A stretch of 17,996 bases of DNA from an uncultured Oscillibacter sp. (GCF_910587525.1 NZ_CAJULS010000035.1:1-17996); one strand, 5' to 3'; positions 1-7,199 are shown, counted from the stretch's first letter. Numbers and translations: made by a program. Notes: generated by a model not told the origin, from the letters alone.

Positions 1-74
1 GCAGCTTGACGCTACGCCGACCCTCGCTTAAAATGTTTTCTTACGTCACCGCCCCATTAGCGGACGCCTCTTTT
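1..74. other. Window edge downstream of folC, no gene seen
   Basis: This is the stretch beyond the folC stop codon on the minus strand up to the window edge. I see no start codon with a ribosome site and no convincing terminator hairpin. The next minus-strand gene, if co-transcribed, would lie outside the window. Confidence 0.4.
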
Positions 75-1355
75 TCAGCACGATGTCCCCAGACTCTCCA
101 CAGCCCGGCGGATATCCCCGGAGAGGTACAGTGACCCCAGGGCGCAGACAGCCCCGAAACGCCCGGCGGCCTCCACGGCGGCCCAAACTCCCTCCTCCGC
201 CGTTTGGCAGGCCTGGGCGGGAACACCCCGCTCCGCCAGCAGCCGCGCCAGCTCCTCCGCCCCCATAGACCGGGAGCTCTCAGGCCGGAGGGTGAACACC
301 CGCTCCGCCAAAGGGACCAGCAGATCCAGCATCCGCTCCACGTCCTTGTCCGCCAGGAGGCCCACCAGGAACACCATCTTCCACTCCGGAAACAGCGCCC
401 GCAGGCTCTCCAGTGCAGCGGCCATACCGTGGACATTGTGGGCTCCGTCCAGCAGGAAGAAGGGTTCTCTACGCAAAAGTTCAAACCGTCCCGGCCAGCG
501 GACTTCCGCCAGTCCCCGCCGGATGGCGTCCCCGTCAACAGCCCAACCCTTCCGGCCCAAAATCTCCAGAGCCGTAATGGCCGCGGCGGCATTCCGGGGC
601 TGATAGCACCCCGCCAGGGGGATATACAAATCCCTGTAGGGCTCGAAATCAAACACCGTCTCCTCCAGAGTTGAGACACAGACGTGAAGACGCGAGAAAT
701 CCACCTCAGTGAGATCCGCGCCCCGCTCCCTGCAGGTCCGGCGGAACACCACGTCTGCCTCCGGACACCCGCCATAGCTGACAACGTCCCCGCCGGATTT
801 GATGATCCCAGCTTTAGCGGCAGCCACATCCGCCTGGGTTGGCCCCAGCAGGGCCACGTGGTCCATGCCCATGGCGGTGATTACGGCAGCCTCCGGCACA
901 TCGATGACGTTGGAGGCATCCAGTGCGCCGCCAAGGCCCACTTCCAGCACGGAGATATCACAGTTCTTCCGGCGGAAGTACAGCAGGGCAATGGCAGTTA
1001 TCAGCTCAAACTCCGTAGGGTGCTCCGGCATGGCCTCTGCGGCAGGCCGGATCTCCTCCACCAGTCCCGCCAGCTCCCCGTCAGAGATCATTTCCCCATT
1101 CACCTGAATACGTTCATGGAAGGTTATGAGATAGGGAGATGTATTCAGGCCCACCCGGTATCCCGCCGCCTGCAGCACGGAAGAGATACAGGCGCAGGTG
1201 CTGCCCTTGCCGTTGGTACCCGCCACATGGACGAGCTTCTGCCCCTTCTGCGGCTCTCCCAAGGCCCGGAGCAGGGCCCGCATACGGTCCAGCCCCAGAG
1301 CATGATCCTGCCACTGGAAGGAATGAATATAGGCGATGGCCTCCTGCCCAGTCAC
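75..1355 (-). CDS. folC: Bifunctional folylpolyglutamate synthase / dihydrofolate synthase
   Basis: Cytoplasmic ATP-dependent Mur-ligase-family enzyme that adds glutamate to dihydropteroate and/or to reduced folates. The 426-aa product has the usual family length. Visible motifs are the P-loop AGTNGKGST (45-53), the TSPYL/ERI segment (72-83), LEVGLGG with LDASN (137-149), the PGRFE turn (288-292) and LDGAHN at the start of the C-terminal domain (302-307). The start is a GTG with a strong GGGAGG-type ribosome site just upstream. The frame is open for another 180 codons upstream, but there it only reads folT out of frame, so the longer version is wrong. The gene lies 14 bp after folT on the same strand, so uptake and retention of folate are encoded together and probably share the folate-sensing leader. 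Identification is secure; whether the dihydrofolate synthase activity is used in vivo cannot be read from sequence. Confidence 0.95.
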   Translation of the reverse strand: MTGQEAIAYIHSFQWQDHALGLDRMRALLRALGEPQKGQKLVHVAGTNGKGSTCACISSVLQAAGYRVGLNTSPYLITFHERIQVNGEMISDGELAGLVEEIRPAAEAMPEHPTEFELITAIALLYFRRKNCDISVLEVGLGGALDASNVIDVPEAAVITAMGMDHVALLGPTQADVAAAKAGIIKSGGDVVSYGGCPEADVVFRRTCRERGADLTEVDFSRLHVCVSTLEETVFDFEPYRDLYIPLAGCYQPRNAAAAITALEILGRKGWAVDGDAIRRGLAEVRWPGRFELLRREPFFLLDGAHNVHGMAAALESLRALFPEWKMVFLVGLLADKDVERMLDLLVPLAERVFTLRPESSRSMGAEELARLLAERGVPAQACQTAEEGVWAAVEAAGRFGAVCALGSLYLSGDIRRAVESLGTSC

Positions 1356-1369
1356 GGTACCTCCCTCCC

Positions 1370-1921
1370 CTATGCCCGGGCCAGCCCTTGGCGGCGAAGG
1401 AGTCCCGCCATAGGCAGAGCCGCGGTGGCGACAATCACGGCGATCAGCACACCGGAGCCCAAGCGGTACAGCAGCTCGCCAAAGACATAGGCTTTCGAGT
1501 AATAGTGGTAAATCCACGCGTCCGCCGCAATGACGGCGGTGTTGGTAAGGGTGGTGCACAGCGCACCCAAAACACAGACGGCATATCCCAGTATGGGGCG
1601 GCACTCCAGAGGCCGTTCCGTACGCTGGCAGGCCAGGGCCGCGGCCCCAATAACCACTCCCCGCACCGCCGGTGGAATCAGCCACAGAGCTGTTGTGGCA
1701 GTGATGCCGTAGCCGCCAATCAGCTGATTGATAAACTCCCCCAGCAGGGCCGTCAGGGCGGACTCCATGGGGCCAAAGAGCAGTGCTGACACCACTACCG
1801 GCAAAGAGGCGAAGGTGATGCGGAGATTGCCTGCCTTGATGGCAATGGTGTTGTTCAGCAGCACATAAAGCGCCGCCAGCATGGCGATGCGGCACAGGGC
1901 CCGGGTGTTGAGTTTGGACAT
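1370..1921 (-). CDS. folT: Folate ECF transporter, substrate-binding S component
   Basis: Small integral membrane protein of 183 aa that binds folate and works with a shared ECF energising module (two ATPases plus EcfT, not encoded in this window). It is almost entirely hydrophobic, with about six predicted membrane segments. The first helix begins near residue 9, and the segment around 48-70 (FGPMESALTALLGEFINQL) has the GP...G pattern typical of S components. The ATG at 1921 has an AGGAGG site 7-8 bp upstream; the in-frame extension to 2062 lies inside the structured leader and is rejected. Assignment to folate rather than another vitamin rests on three things together: S-component features, the directly downstream folC, and the tetrahydrofolate riboswitch-like leader. 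Regulation is therefore probably by intracellular tetrahydrofolate. Confidence 0.88.
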   Translation of the reverse strand: MSKLNTRALCRIAMLAALYVLLNNTIAIKAGNLRITFASLPVVVSALLFGPMESALTALLGEFINQLIGGYGITATTALWLIPPAVRGVVIGAAALACQRTERPLECRPILGYAVCVLGALCTTLTNTAVIAADAWIYHYYSKAYVFGELLYRLGSGVLIAVIVATAALPMAGLLRRQGLARA

Positions 1922-1976
1922 AAAAATACCTCCTTCTGATACGGCAGTACGCCGCACAGAGGAGTCCCCCTCATGC

Positions 1977-2109
1977 GGCAGCGGGATGCGGAACACACAC
2001 TGCGGACAAACCTGAATGGTCTGCCCTTTCGTCCGGAAAGCAACTCCCCGTCTTCCCGGCACTGCGGACGGCTTTTGCCGTCTGTTGACACATGCGTTCC
2101 TACTCTGCC
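1977..2109 (-). promoter_or_regulatory. Tetrahydrofolate (folT-type) riboswitch, probable
   Basis: Read on the minus strand, the leader of folT matches the conserved skeleton of the THF riboswitch. Stem P1 is GGCAG (2109-2105) with CTGCC (1981-1977). It is followed by the AGUAG strand, stem P2 GGAAC/GUUCC, then GCAUGUGUCAA (compare the consensus GCGUUAAGUG-like strand), and on the return side GCAUCC directly after P2. The interior holds a strong hairpin GACGGC-AAAA-GCCGUC and two further stems, so it is longer than the usual ~90-100 nt. The L3 to GCAUCC pseudoknot could not be placed with certainty. Below it, a GCCGCA...UGCGGC hairpin contains CUCCU, which could otherwise pair with the folT ribosome site AGGAG, so control of translation initiation is plausible. 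Assignment is from memory of the consensus, supported by the gene it precedes. Confidence 0.75.
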
Positions 2110-2121
2110 TGATAGAACCCT

Positions 2122-2149
2122 ATTATACAGACTTTTTTAAAAATAGCAA
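2122..2149 (-). promoter_or_regulatory. Sigma-A-type promoter of folT-folC
   Basis: On the minus strand TTGCTA (-35, 2149-2144) and a consensus TATAAT (-10, 2127-2122) are separated by 16 bp of AT-rich sequence. Transcription would start near 2115, a few bases before the first riboswitch stem. This arrangement fits a leader whose first element is the aptamer. Confidence 0.75.
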
Positions 2150-2167
2150 GAGGAGATATCAGAGGGA

Positions 2168-2290
2168 GTGTCCAACCACGCAGTTAAAGGAATCCAAAGA
2201 TTGAAAGGGCGGCAGCAGAAGCGGATTTGGGGGCAGTACCGGCCTTCTGCACCGTGTACATGATCCTGCAATATCTTGGATTTTGGACAC
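2168..2290. repeat. Nested imperfect inverted repeat, possible structured RNA or small mobile repeat
   Basis: Three stems nest in order around a single centre. The outer stem is GTGTCCAA (2168-2175) with TTGGACAC (2283-2290). Inside it, AATCCAA-GAT-TG pairs with CAATATC-TTGGATT with small bulges. The innermost stem is GCAGAAG with CTTCTGC. Together they give roughly 25-27 paired bases in 123 bp. The element begins 7 bp after the stop codon of the DUF6514-like gene and ends before the folT promoter. No run of T follows on either strand, so it is not a standard intrinsic terminator. No clear target-site duplication is visible. Function unknown. Confidence 0.5.
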
Positions 2291-2296
2291 ATCCAT

Positions 2297-2551
2297 TCAC
2301 GCCTCTGCTCCGTTCAGCCAGTCCTCTACCACTTCCCGGGCCGTGGCGGGCGTAACGCCGCCCTGCATCAGGATCTCCAGAAGCGACTGAATCCGCCTCT
2401 GGGAAGTGGTGATATCCGGCACCGTCTCCGTCTCGTCCCCATAGCGTATCTGGAGACCGTAGCGCTCTATCCCTGCCGCCTCCTCCGCCATCAGATAATA
2501 GCGCACCGCCGTTCCACAGCACTCCGACTGACCAAACCAAATTTTCCGCAC
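2297..2551 (-). CDS. Small DUF6514-like protein
   Basis: Predicted 84-aa soluble protein of unknown function. It has an N-terminal beta-rich half (VRYYLMAEEA...ERYGLQIRYGDETETVPDI) followed by a helical half ending in AREVVEDWL. This YG-(L/I) ... ITTS ... VVEDWL layout is what I recall of the DUF6514 family found in Oscillospiraceae-type Clostridia; the assignment is from memory. The GTG start has AGAGG 8-9 bp upstream. An in-frame ATG 45 bp further up lies inside the flanking inverted repeat and has no ribosome site. The gene is separated from the rnmV-like gene by 140 bp carrying a probable promoter and a 77-bp inverted repeat, so it may be its own transcription unit. A second protein of the same layout is encoded at 13226-13480. 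Confidence 0.7.
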   Translation of the reverse strand: MRKIWFGQSECCGTAVRYYLMAEEAAGIERYGLQIRYGDETETVPDITTSQRRIQSLLEILMQGGVTPATAREVVEDWLNGAEA

Positions 2552-2580
2552 ACAACGACCTCTTTTCAGCAAAAAATACA

Positions 2581-2657
2581 GCCCTGTTTGAAACATGCGA
2601 AATACTCAGCGGTCAAAAAATCCGGTTCCGGGTATTTCGGCATTTTTCAAGCAGGGC
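2581..2657 (-). repeat. 25/26-bp inverted repeat forming a 5'-leader hairpin of the DUF6514-like gene
   Basis: The left arm (2581-2605, beginning GCCCTGTTTGAAA and ending GCGAAATAC) and the right arm (2632-2657, beginning GTATTTCGG and ending CAAGCAGGGC) are reverse complements except for about three mismatches and a one-base bulge. They are separated by 26 bp. On the minus strand the hairpin is followed by TGTATTTTTT, so it could act as a terminator or attenuator between the probable start site (about 2658) and the gene at 2551. It could instead terminate read-through from the upstream rnmV-like gene. Confidence 0.65.
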
Positions 2658-2664
2658 CATTGCC

Positions 2665-2673
2665 AGTATACCA
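2665..2673 (-). promoter_or_regulatory. Extended -10 promoter candidate before the DUF6514-like gene
   Basis: On the minus strand the sequence TGGTATACT is an extended -10 element (TGN-TATACT). There is no recognisable -35 hexamer at the usual distance, only A-rich sequence. A start 7 bp downstream would fall at about 2658, the exact base of the 77-bp hairpin. Confidence 0.45.
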
Positions 2674-2691
2674 CCATTTATTTGTTGTTTT

Positions 2692-3345
2692 TTATCGAAT
2701 TATGTCGTTTTCTGGATTTTTCGTAAATAATAGGGGCTTCGTTTCCTGCTGCCCGTTGCCGCCCTGGAGCAAAGCCTCCAGCTCCTCCCGGTCATAGAGC
2801 AGATTCAGCGCTTCCAAAAGGCCGTTTGCGGTCAGATGTTCCGGCAGATCCAGCTGCCTCAGCAGAGCCTGCCGCCGGGCGGCGCTGTCCTGCCCGCCGG
2901 TGAGCCCCAGCTCAAAGAGGTCTGCCTTGGTCAACCGCTCTTTGCCGGGCACCTTTGCCGTTTCATCCAGGAAGGTAGCCCCCGCCCGGCGGAGGGCCTC
3001 CAGCAGCACCTCCGGACGCATGCCCTCTACTCCCAGCTTACCCTCCTTGCCGGGGCAGCGCTTGCGGCGCTCCTTTCCCCGGATATCTGGGATATACGCC
3101 TGTTTGACCCGGTCCTTCGGCAGGGTACCCTTGAGGTAGTTCCGGATCACAAAGCCCGCACTGTCGCTGTCCGTCAGGACGATCAGTCCCTGCTTCTCCG
3201 CCAGGCGGCGGAGAAAGGTCAGCTTCTCCCGGTCATTGAACACGGAGAAGCCGCCCAGAGTGATAATCGTTGCCTCCACCGCTTGGGAGAGCGTGTTCTT
3301 GTCATACCGCCCCTCTACCACGATGACCTCTTTGATCCTCCTCAT
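2692..3345 (-). CDS. rnmV: Ribonuclease M5-like TOPRIM protein (DUF4093 type)
   Basis: Predicted 217-aa cytoplasmic nuclease. The N-terminal TOPRIM domain (about 5-95) shows the catalytic glutamate in VIVVEGRYDK (E11) and the metal-binding DxD in LTDSDSAG (D59, D61). KEGKLGVEGM (100-109) and the C-terminal helical part (about 110-200, with LTKADLFELGL) match the RNase M5 layout, including the DUF4093-type tail. RNase M5 matures 5S rRNA precursors in Firmicutes. Its start overlaps the holA stop by 4 bp (ATGA), implying coupled translation; longer in-frame starts would run deep into holA and are rejected. Bacillus usually pairs rnmV with ksgA, so the link to holA is a lineage feature. The family is clear; 5S rRNA as the substrate is inferred. 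Confidence 0.82.
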   Translation of the reverse strand: MRRIKEVIVVEGRYDKNTLSQAVEATIITLGGFSVFNDREKLTFLRRLAEKQGLIVLTDSDSAGFVIRNYLKGTLPKDRVKQAYIPDIRGKERRKRCPGKEGKLGVEGMRPEVLLEALRRAGATFLDETAKVPGKERLTKADLFELGLTGGQDSAARRQALLRQLDLPEHLTANGLLEALNLLYDREELEALLQGGNGQQETKPLLFTKNPENDIIR

Positions 3346-4397
3346 CTCCGCGCCGCCCCCAGACGCACCAGCAGCAGTTTCAGCTCTCCCGCCGCGTCCA
3401 CGCCCTTCTCGCTCTTCATCCGGCGGTCCAGAGTCTGGCACATCCGTACCGCATCCGCACACCACTCCGCAGTGGCCCGCCGGGCAGCGGACAGCAAGAG
3501 CTTTGCCGGGTAATCCGACCGCATATCCCACAGCTCCATGAGCCAGCGCTTGCCGCGCCCGCTGTCGATAGCCAGCCGGGCGGTGTAGATACGCCGCAGC
3601 TGCCCGCCCAGAGCCGCCAGAATTACAATGGGTTCTGTCTGCATTTTCAGAAGGTCTCCCAGAATGGCGGACGCCCGGTCATAGTCCCCCTGGAGCACCG
3701 CATCGGACAGCCGGAACACCTCCGCCGACAGCACCGGGTCCGCCACGGCGTCGATGTCCGCCTTGGTGATGGACTTCCCCTTGGCATAGGCCCCGATCTT
3801 GGCGATCTCCGGCACCAGACCCGTCATCAGCCCGCCGCAGGTGAAAACCAGATACTCCGCCGTCTGGCGGTCGATGTCCTTCCCCAGCGCCCGGAAGCGG
3901 CGGGCGATCCACGCCTCCAAATCGCTGCCGCTGGCGGGTCGGAACTCCACCGCCTCCACATGGCTGTCAATGGCCTTACAGAGCTTTTTCATCGTCCTGT
4001 TGGGTTTGTACTCCAGTGTGTCGTACAAAAACACCACACAGCAGTAGGGCGGGATATCCTCCAGCAGGGCAATGAGTTTGTCCCGCTGTTCCTCACCCAG
4101 TTTGAAAATGTCAAAGTCCACCGCCACCAGCAGCGTCCGCTCCGCCATCATGGGCATGGCCTCCGCCATCTCGGTCAGTGTCTGGACGTTCACATCCTTC
4201 CCCTCCGCCCGATGGTAGTTGAACTCCTCAAATCCGGCCGGGATCAGCTCTTTCCGCAGGGCCTCCAGATAATACTCCCGGAGGTAACTCTCCTCGCCAT
4301 AAAAAATGTAGGCGCAGCCCAGGGTCCCCGCAGAGAGGTCCCCCTTCAATTTTTGAAACGCCCCGCCGCTGCCGGACGCCTTTTTTCCATAGGCCAT
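3342..4397 (-). CDS. holA: DNA polymerase III, delta subunit
   Basis: Clamp-loader subunit that opens the sliding clamp and helps place it on primed DNA. The 351-aa product has the family length. Recognisable features are YIFYGEESYLREYYLEAL near the N-terminus, the central AAA-like fold without a functional P-loop, GLMTGLVPEIAKIGAYAKG (where family members have an L..E..KL..Y pattern), and the C-terminal LRRIYTARLA...AGELKLLLVRL segment. Two starts compete. The ATG at 4403 overlaps the comEC stop as ATGA but sits only 2 bp from the GGGAG ribosome site. The ATG at 4397 has the ideal 8-bp spacing and is preferred. The gene follows comEC directly, a common order in Firmicutes (comEC-holA), and is probably constitutively expressed from the upstream promoter. 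Confidence 0.92.
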   Translation of the reverse strand: MAYGKKASGSGGAFQKLKGDLSAGTLGCAYIFYGEESYLREYYLEALRKELIPAGFEEFNYHRAEGKDVNVQTLTEMAEAMPMMAERTLLVAVDFDIFKLGEEQRDKLIALLEDIPPYCCVVFLYDTLEYKPNRTMKKLCKAIDSHVEAVEFRPASGSDLEAWIARRFRALGKDIDRQTAEYLVFTCGGLMTGLVPEIAKIGAYAKGKSITKADIDAVADPVLSAEVFRLSDAVLQGDYDRASAILGDLLKMQTEPIVILAALGGQLRRIYTARLAIDSGRGKRWLMELWDMRSDYPAKLLLSAARRATAEWCADAVRMCQTLDRRMKSEKGVDAAGELKLLLVRLGAARR

Positions 4398-4399
4398 GG

Positions 4400-6643
4400 T
4401 CATTTCTCCCGATTCAATGATAGATGGATGGTTCCGTGGAGGTCCGTGCGAAAAACGGTGCAGCCCTGCCGGGCCAGCCGCTCCAGCGCCTCCTCCGCAG
4501 GGTGCCCGTAGGAATTATTTCCCACGCTGACGCAGACCGTCTCCGGCCGGAGAGCCTCCAGCAACTCCTCCGATGTGGAGTACCTGGAGCCGTGGTGGCC
4601 GGCCACCAGGACCTCGATATCCGGCAGATCGTACGCCGCCAGGAGCTTCCGCTCCGTGGCCCGGTCCATATCGCCGGTGACCAGAAGATCCAGCTCCCCG
4701 GCAGAGGCCAGAACTGACAGCCCTTCATCGTTGTCTCCGCCCTCCCCCACCGGCGGATAAACAGCCAACGCCGCTCCGCCCAGAGCAATGCTCCGAAGCT
4801 CCCCCGGAAACTCAACCGATGCGCCGGACGCTTCCGCGGCGGAGAGCACCGCCTCCCGCAGTCCCGCGCTGTCCGATACGTCCGGTGCCAGCAGGGTCTG
4901 TACGCCCATGCGCTCCGTCAAGGCGGCGACGCCGGAGACATGGTCTTGATCGTAATGGGTCAGAATGAGATAGTCCAGCCTTTTGCAGCCCAGAGACGAC
5001 AGATAGTCCGCCGCCATATCCCCGGCGCTGAGCCAGCTGTTCCCGCTGCCGCAGTCCACCAGGGCAAAGCGCCCCTCCGAGGCCAGCAGGACACACTGTC
5101 CCTGACCCACGTCCAAAACGAAAACGTCCAGATCTGCCTGGCACCGCCGCTGGCCCAGCTTTACCGTCACCGCCAGGGTCAGTACCGCCAGAAGGGCCGC
5201 AGCGGCGTACTTCCGGCGGCCCTTGGGCCGGAGAACGCAGGCCAGGGCAAAGAGGACATAGACGAAAATCAGCCAATATTTCAGGTAGGGGTTGGTGTAG
5301 TACAGCGCGTGATGGGGAATGTCCGCCATCAGATGGGCCGCCCGGAGAATATACCAGACAAGCGCCCTGGGCGCCAATGCCACCGCCATACCCAAAGGCG
5401 CGCAGAAAAACCCTGCCGCAGCAGACAGCAATCCCAGCATAAACCCAAGCCCCGCCGCCCACAGGCTCAGCAGGTTGCTCAAAGGCGACACCAGCACTAA
5501 TCTGCCAAAATACCAGGCGGTCAGCGGCGTGGTAAACACCAGCGCACCCATGGTGGCGGAAAAGCTGGCGGCCAGAAGGCGGAAAAAACCGTCCCTCTCC
5601 CCCGCCAGCGCCCTCATCAGCTTCGGCGTCAGCCACAGAAGGCCCGCCATGGCGGCAAAGGACAGCTGCAGGCTCACCGAAGCAGCGGCAAAGGGGTTTG
5701 CCAGCAGGATCAAAAACAACGCCGCAGCCAAGGCCGTAGGAGGGTCGCTGTCGCGGCAGAACAGGGGCGCGGCCAAAAGAAACGCCAGCATGACGCAGGC
5801 GCGCACCACCGAGGGACTTCCGCCCGTGAGCAGCGCATAAAACACCAGCAGCGGCAGAACCAGAATCGCTGTGAACCGGCGGCGTTTTCCTGTCAACCCC
5901 GCCGCCAATGTCAGCAAAAATCCGCAGTGCATCCCGGAGACCGCCATGACGTGATACAGTCCCGCCTCGGACAGGGCAATGCCGTCCCCCTCGGGGAGCC
6001 CGGTCTTATCTCCAGTGAGGATGGCGGTCAAAAAACCCGCGCTGCTGTCCGGATACAGCTCCTGAATCTTCTCCGCCATGGCCCTGCCCAGCCGGACCGG
6101 CCACCAGCGGGGCGAGGAACTGGTCCCTGAGCCGTATACCGCCTCTCCACGCCCGTAGGCCAGGAGAAACACGCCCTTGGAGGTAAAACTGGTGACGTCC
6201 GTGTCCCGAATCCTCCCGGCGCTCTGGAAACGGGCTACGGCGGACACCGTCTGTCCCGGCTCCAGCTCCAGCAAGGGCCAATCCCCGTAAAACACAGCCT
6301 TTCCAAGCGGAACGCCCTCCAGCCTGACGACCGCTCTCGCGCCGTAGTCCGTCTTCTCCGCATAGCCGCACAGCGTCATGACCGCCGGTCCCTCCATGCC
6401 CGCCAGGACCTCCAGCGGCTTTTGCACCTGCCGGATATACAGCCAGTTCCACCCCAGGGCCAAGGCCAGGGCAGCGCAGGCCGCCACGCACCGGCGGCGG
6501 ACCTCCCAGGGCAGCAGAAACGCTGCCCAGCCCAGTCCCAGGCACACCAGCGCCCCTGGCAGCAGCCAGTCCGGCGGCAGCAGGTACTGGGCCAGAAAGA
6601 TCCCCAGGGAGAAAGCTCCGGCATAAACCGCCAGCTTTCTCAT
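4400..6643 (-). CDS. comEC: DNA-uptake channel ComEC/Rec2
   Basis: Polytopic inner-membrane protein of 747 aa that forms the channel for single-stranded DNA in natural transformation. Domains are in the usual order. An N-terminal membrane anchor and OB-like extracellular segment span about 1-170. The competence domain follows with many membrane helices (about 200-490), including HVMAVSGMHCGFL (231-243). The C-terminal metallo-beta-lactamase-like domain (about 505-740) has LDVGQGQ (510-516), THYDQDHVSG (562-571), VTGDMD (655-660), AGHHGSRYST (681-690) and SVGNNSYGHP (706-715). The metal ligands appear complete, so the nuclease-like domain may be active. The start overlaps the xre stop by 4 bp. 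No other competence genes are in the window, so transformability cannot be judged. Confidence 0.94.
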   Translation of the reverse strand: MRKLAVYAGAFSLGIFLAQYLLPPDWLLPGALVCLGLGWAAFLLPWEVRRRCVAACAALALALGWNWLYIRQVQKPLEVLAGMEGPAVMTLCGYAEKTDYGARAVVRLEGVPLGKAVFYGDWPLLELEPGQTVSAVARFQSAGRIRDTDVTSFTSKGVFLLAYGRGEAVYGSGTSSSPRWWPVRLGRAMAEKIQELYPDSSAGFLTAILTGDKTGLPEGDGIALSEAGLYHVMAVSGMHCGFLLTLAAGLTGKRRRFTAILVLPLLVFYALLTGGSPSVVRACVMLAFLLAAPLFCRDSDPPTALAAALFLILLANPFAAASVSLQLSFAAMAGLLWLTPKLMRALAGERDGFFRLLAASFSATMGALVFTTPLTAWYFGRLVLVSPLSNLLSLWAAGLGFMLGLLSAAAGFFCAPLGMAVALAPRALVWYILRAAHLMADIPHHALYYTNPYLKYWLIFVYVLFALACVLRPKGRRKYAAAALLAVLTLAVTVKLGQRRCQADLDVFVLDVGQGQCVLLASEGRFALVDCGSGNSWLSAGDMAADYLSSLGCKRLDYLILTHYDQDHVSGVAALTERMGVQTLLAPDVSDSAGLREAVLSAAEASGASVEFPGELRSIALGGAALAVYPPVGEGGDNDEGLSVLASAGELDLLVTGDMDRATERKLLAAYDLPDIEVLVAGHHGSRYSTSEELLEALRPETVCVSVGNNSYGHPAEEALERLARQGCTVFRTDLHGTIHLSLNREK

Positions 6644-6870
6644 CTTCTGCGGGCAGGCGGATAGGGCGTCCGCTCATCCGTGCGGCCCAGGAGATAGTCG
6701 GTGCTGACCTTATAGTAGTCGGCCAGCTTCAAAACCGCCCAGGTCGGGACCTCCCGCTTTCCCTTCTCGTAACGCCAATAGACATTACGTCCCATGTTCA
6801 GGTATTCCGCAATTTCGATCTGCGTCTTATCATGGTCGACCCGCAAATCCTCCAGCCGTTGAAAGTGCAT
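6640..6870 (-). CDS. Small Xre-family (Cro/C1-type HTH) regulator
   Basis: Predicted 76-aa DNA-binding protein consisting of little more than one HTH_3 domain. Residues 4-62 carry the five-helix fold, with KTQIEIAEYLNMGRNVYWRYEKGKR forming the helix-turn-helix, then PTWAVLKLADYYKVSTDYLLGR, a classic end of the family. The ATG at 6870 has GAGGTGA about 6 bp upstream. The in-frame GTG at 6879 would overlap that ribosome site and is rejected. It is the first gene of the comEC-holA-rnmV unit, joined to comEC by a 4-bp overlap. It probably represses its own promoter, and so the unit; this is inferred from position and the inverted repeat at 6916-6940. Confidence 0.88.
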   Translation of the reverse strand: MHFQRLEDLRVDHDKTQIEIAEYLNMGRNVYWRYEKGKREVPTWAVLKLADYYKVSTDYLLGRTDERTPYPPARRR

Positions 6871-6915
6871 GATATTCACCTCAAAAAAATGCTACCAAAC
6901 GGCAACATTCCCTTG

Positions 6916-6940
6916 GTGAATTTCATCCATACGGATTCAC
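6916..6940 (-). promoter_or_regulatory. Candidate operator (inverted repeat) upstream of xre-comEC
   Basis: GTGAAT and ATTCAC are separated by 13 bp, and a second short palindrome, ATCC-N4-GGAT, lies within the right half. The site is between the likely -10 element and the xre ribosome site, where a bound repressor would block transcription. This is a single occurrence and unverified. Confidence 0.35.
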
Positions 6941-6955
6941 TTTCATTCTAATTTT

Positions 6956-6985
6956 ATCATACGGGATAAAAAATTGAAAGAACAA
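6956..6985 (-). promoter_or_regulatory. Sigma-A-type promoter candidate for xre-comEC-holA-rnmV
   Basis: On the minus strand TTGTTC (-35, 6985-6980) and TATGAT (-10, 6961-6956) are separated by 18 bp in the only strongly AT-rich part of this spacer. A start near 6949 would give a leader of about 80 nt. Confidence 0.5.
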
Positions 6986-7094
6986 TATTTCACACAAGCG
7001 GAAGAACCTCGGATCCCGACCGGGCAGAAACCACACGCCGCTGCGCCCCGCCGGGGGGGAATGGAGTGCCCGCGAAAATTTGGTCAAATCAGCA
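6986..7094. other. GC-rich spacer without recognised gene
   Basis: Part of the 329-bp gene-free stretch between the xre gene and the TetR gene. It contains an inverted repeat CGGGCA...TGCCCG and a run of seven G. No open frame here has a ribosome site or family resemblance. Because the hairpin at 7095-7121 is followed by U-rich sequence only on the plus strand, a short plus-strand transcript ending there is possible, but I could not find a good promoter for it. Confidence 0.3.
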
Positions 7095-7130
7095 GCCGGT
7101 GCCTAAATTTTAGGCACCGGCCCTTTCTTT
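7095..7130 (+). terminator. Perfect 13-bp palindromic hairpin, probable terminator
   Basis: GCCGGTGCCTAAA (7095-7107) is exactly complementary to TTTAGGCACCGGC (7109-7121). The hairpin is followed on the plus strand by CCCTTTCTTT. On the minus strand the following sequence is TGCTGATTTG, without a proper T run, so it fits plus-strand termination better, although the nearest upstream gene (tetR) is on the minus strand. It may serve both directions weakly. Confidence 0.55.
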
Positions 7131-7199
7131 GCCCATTGCCGTTTTCTCCCACGGATCATACACTGCATATTGTAAAGGACACGCCGGAATCTCTATCCG

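Noticed and set aside
75..1895. 606-aa version of FolC with a long N-terminal extension
   Set aside because: The extra 180 codons are folT read in another frame; the GTG at 1355 has a strong ribosome site and gives the normal family length.
6986..7130. 6S RNA or other known small RNA
   Set aside because: I considered it because of the terminator-like end, but could not match the sequence to any conserved core I know, and found no promoter.
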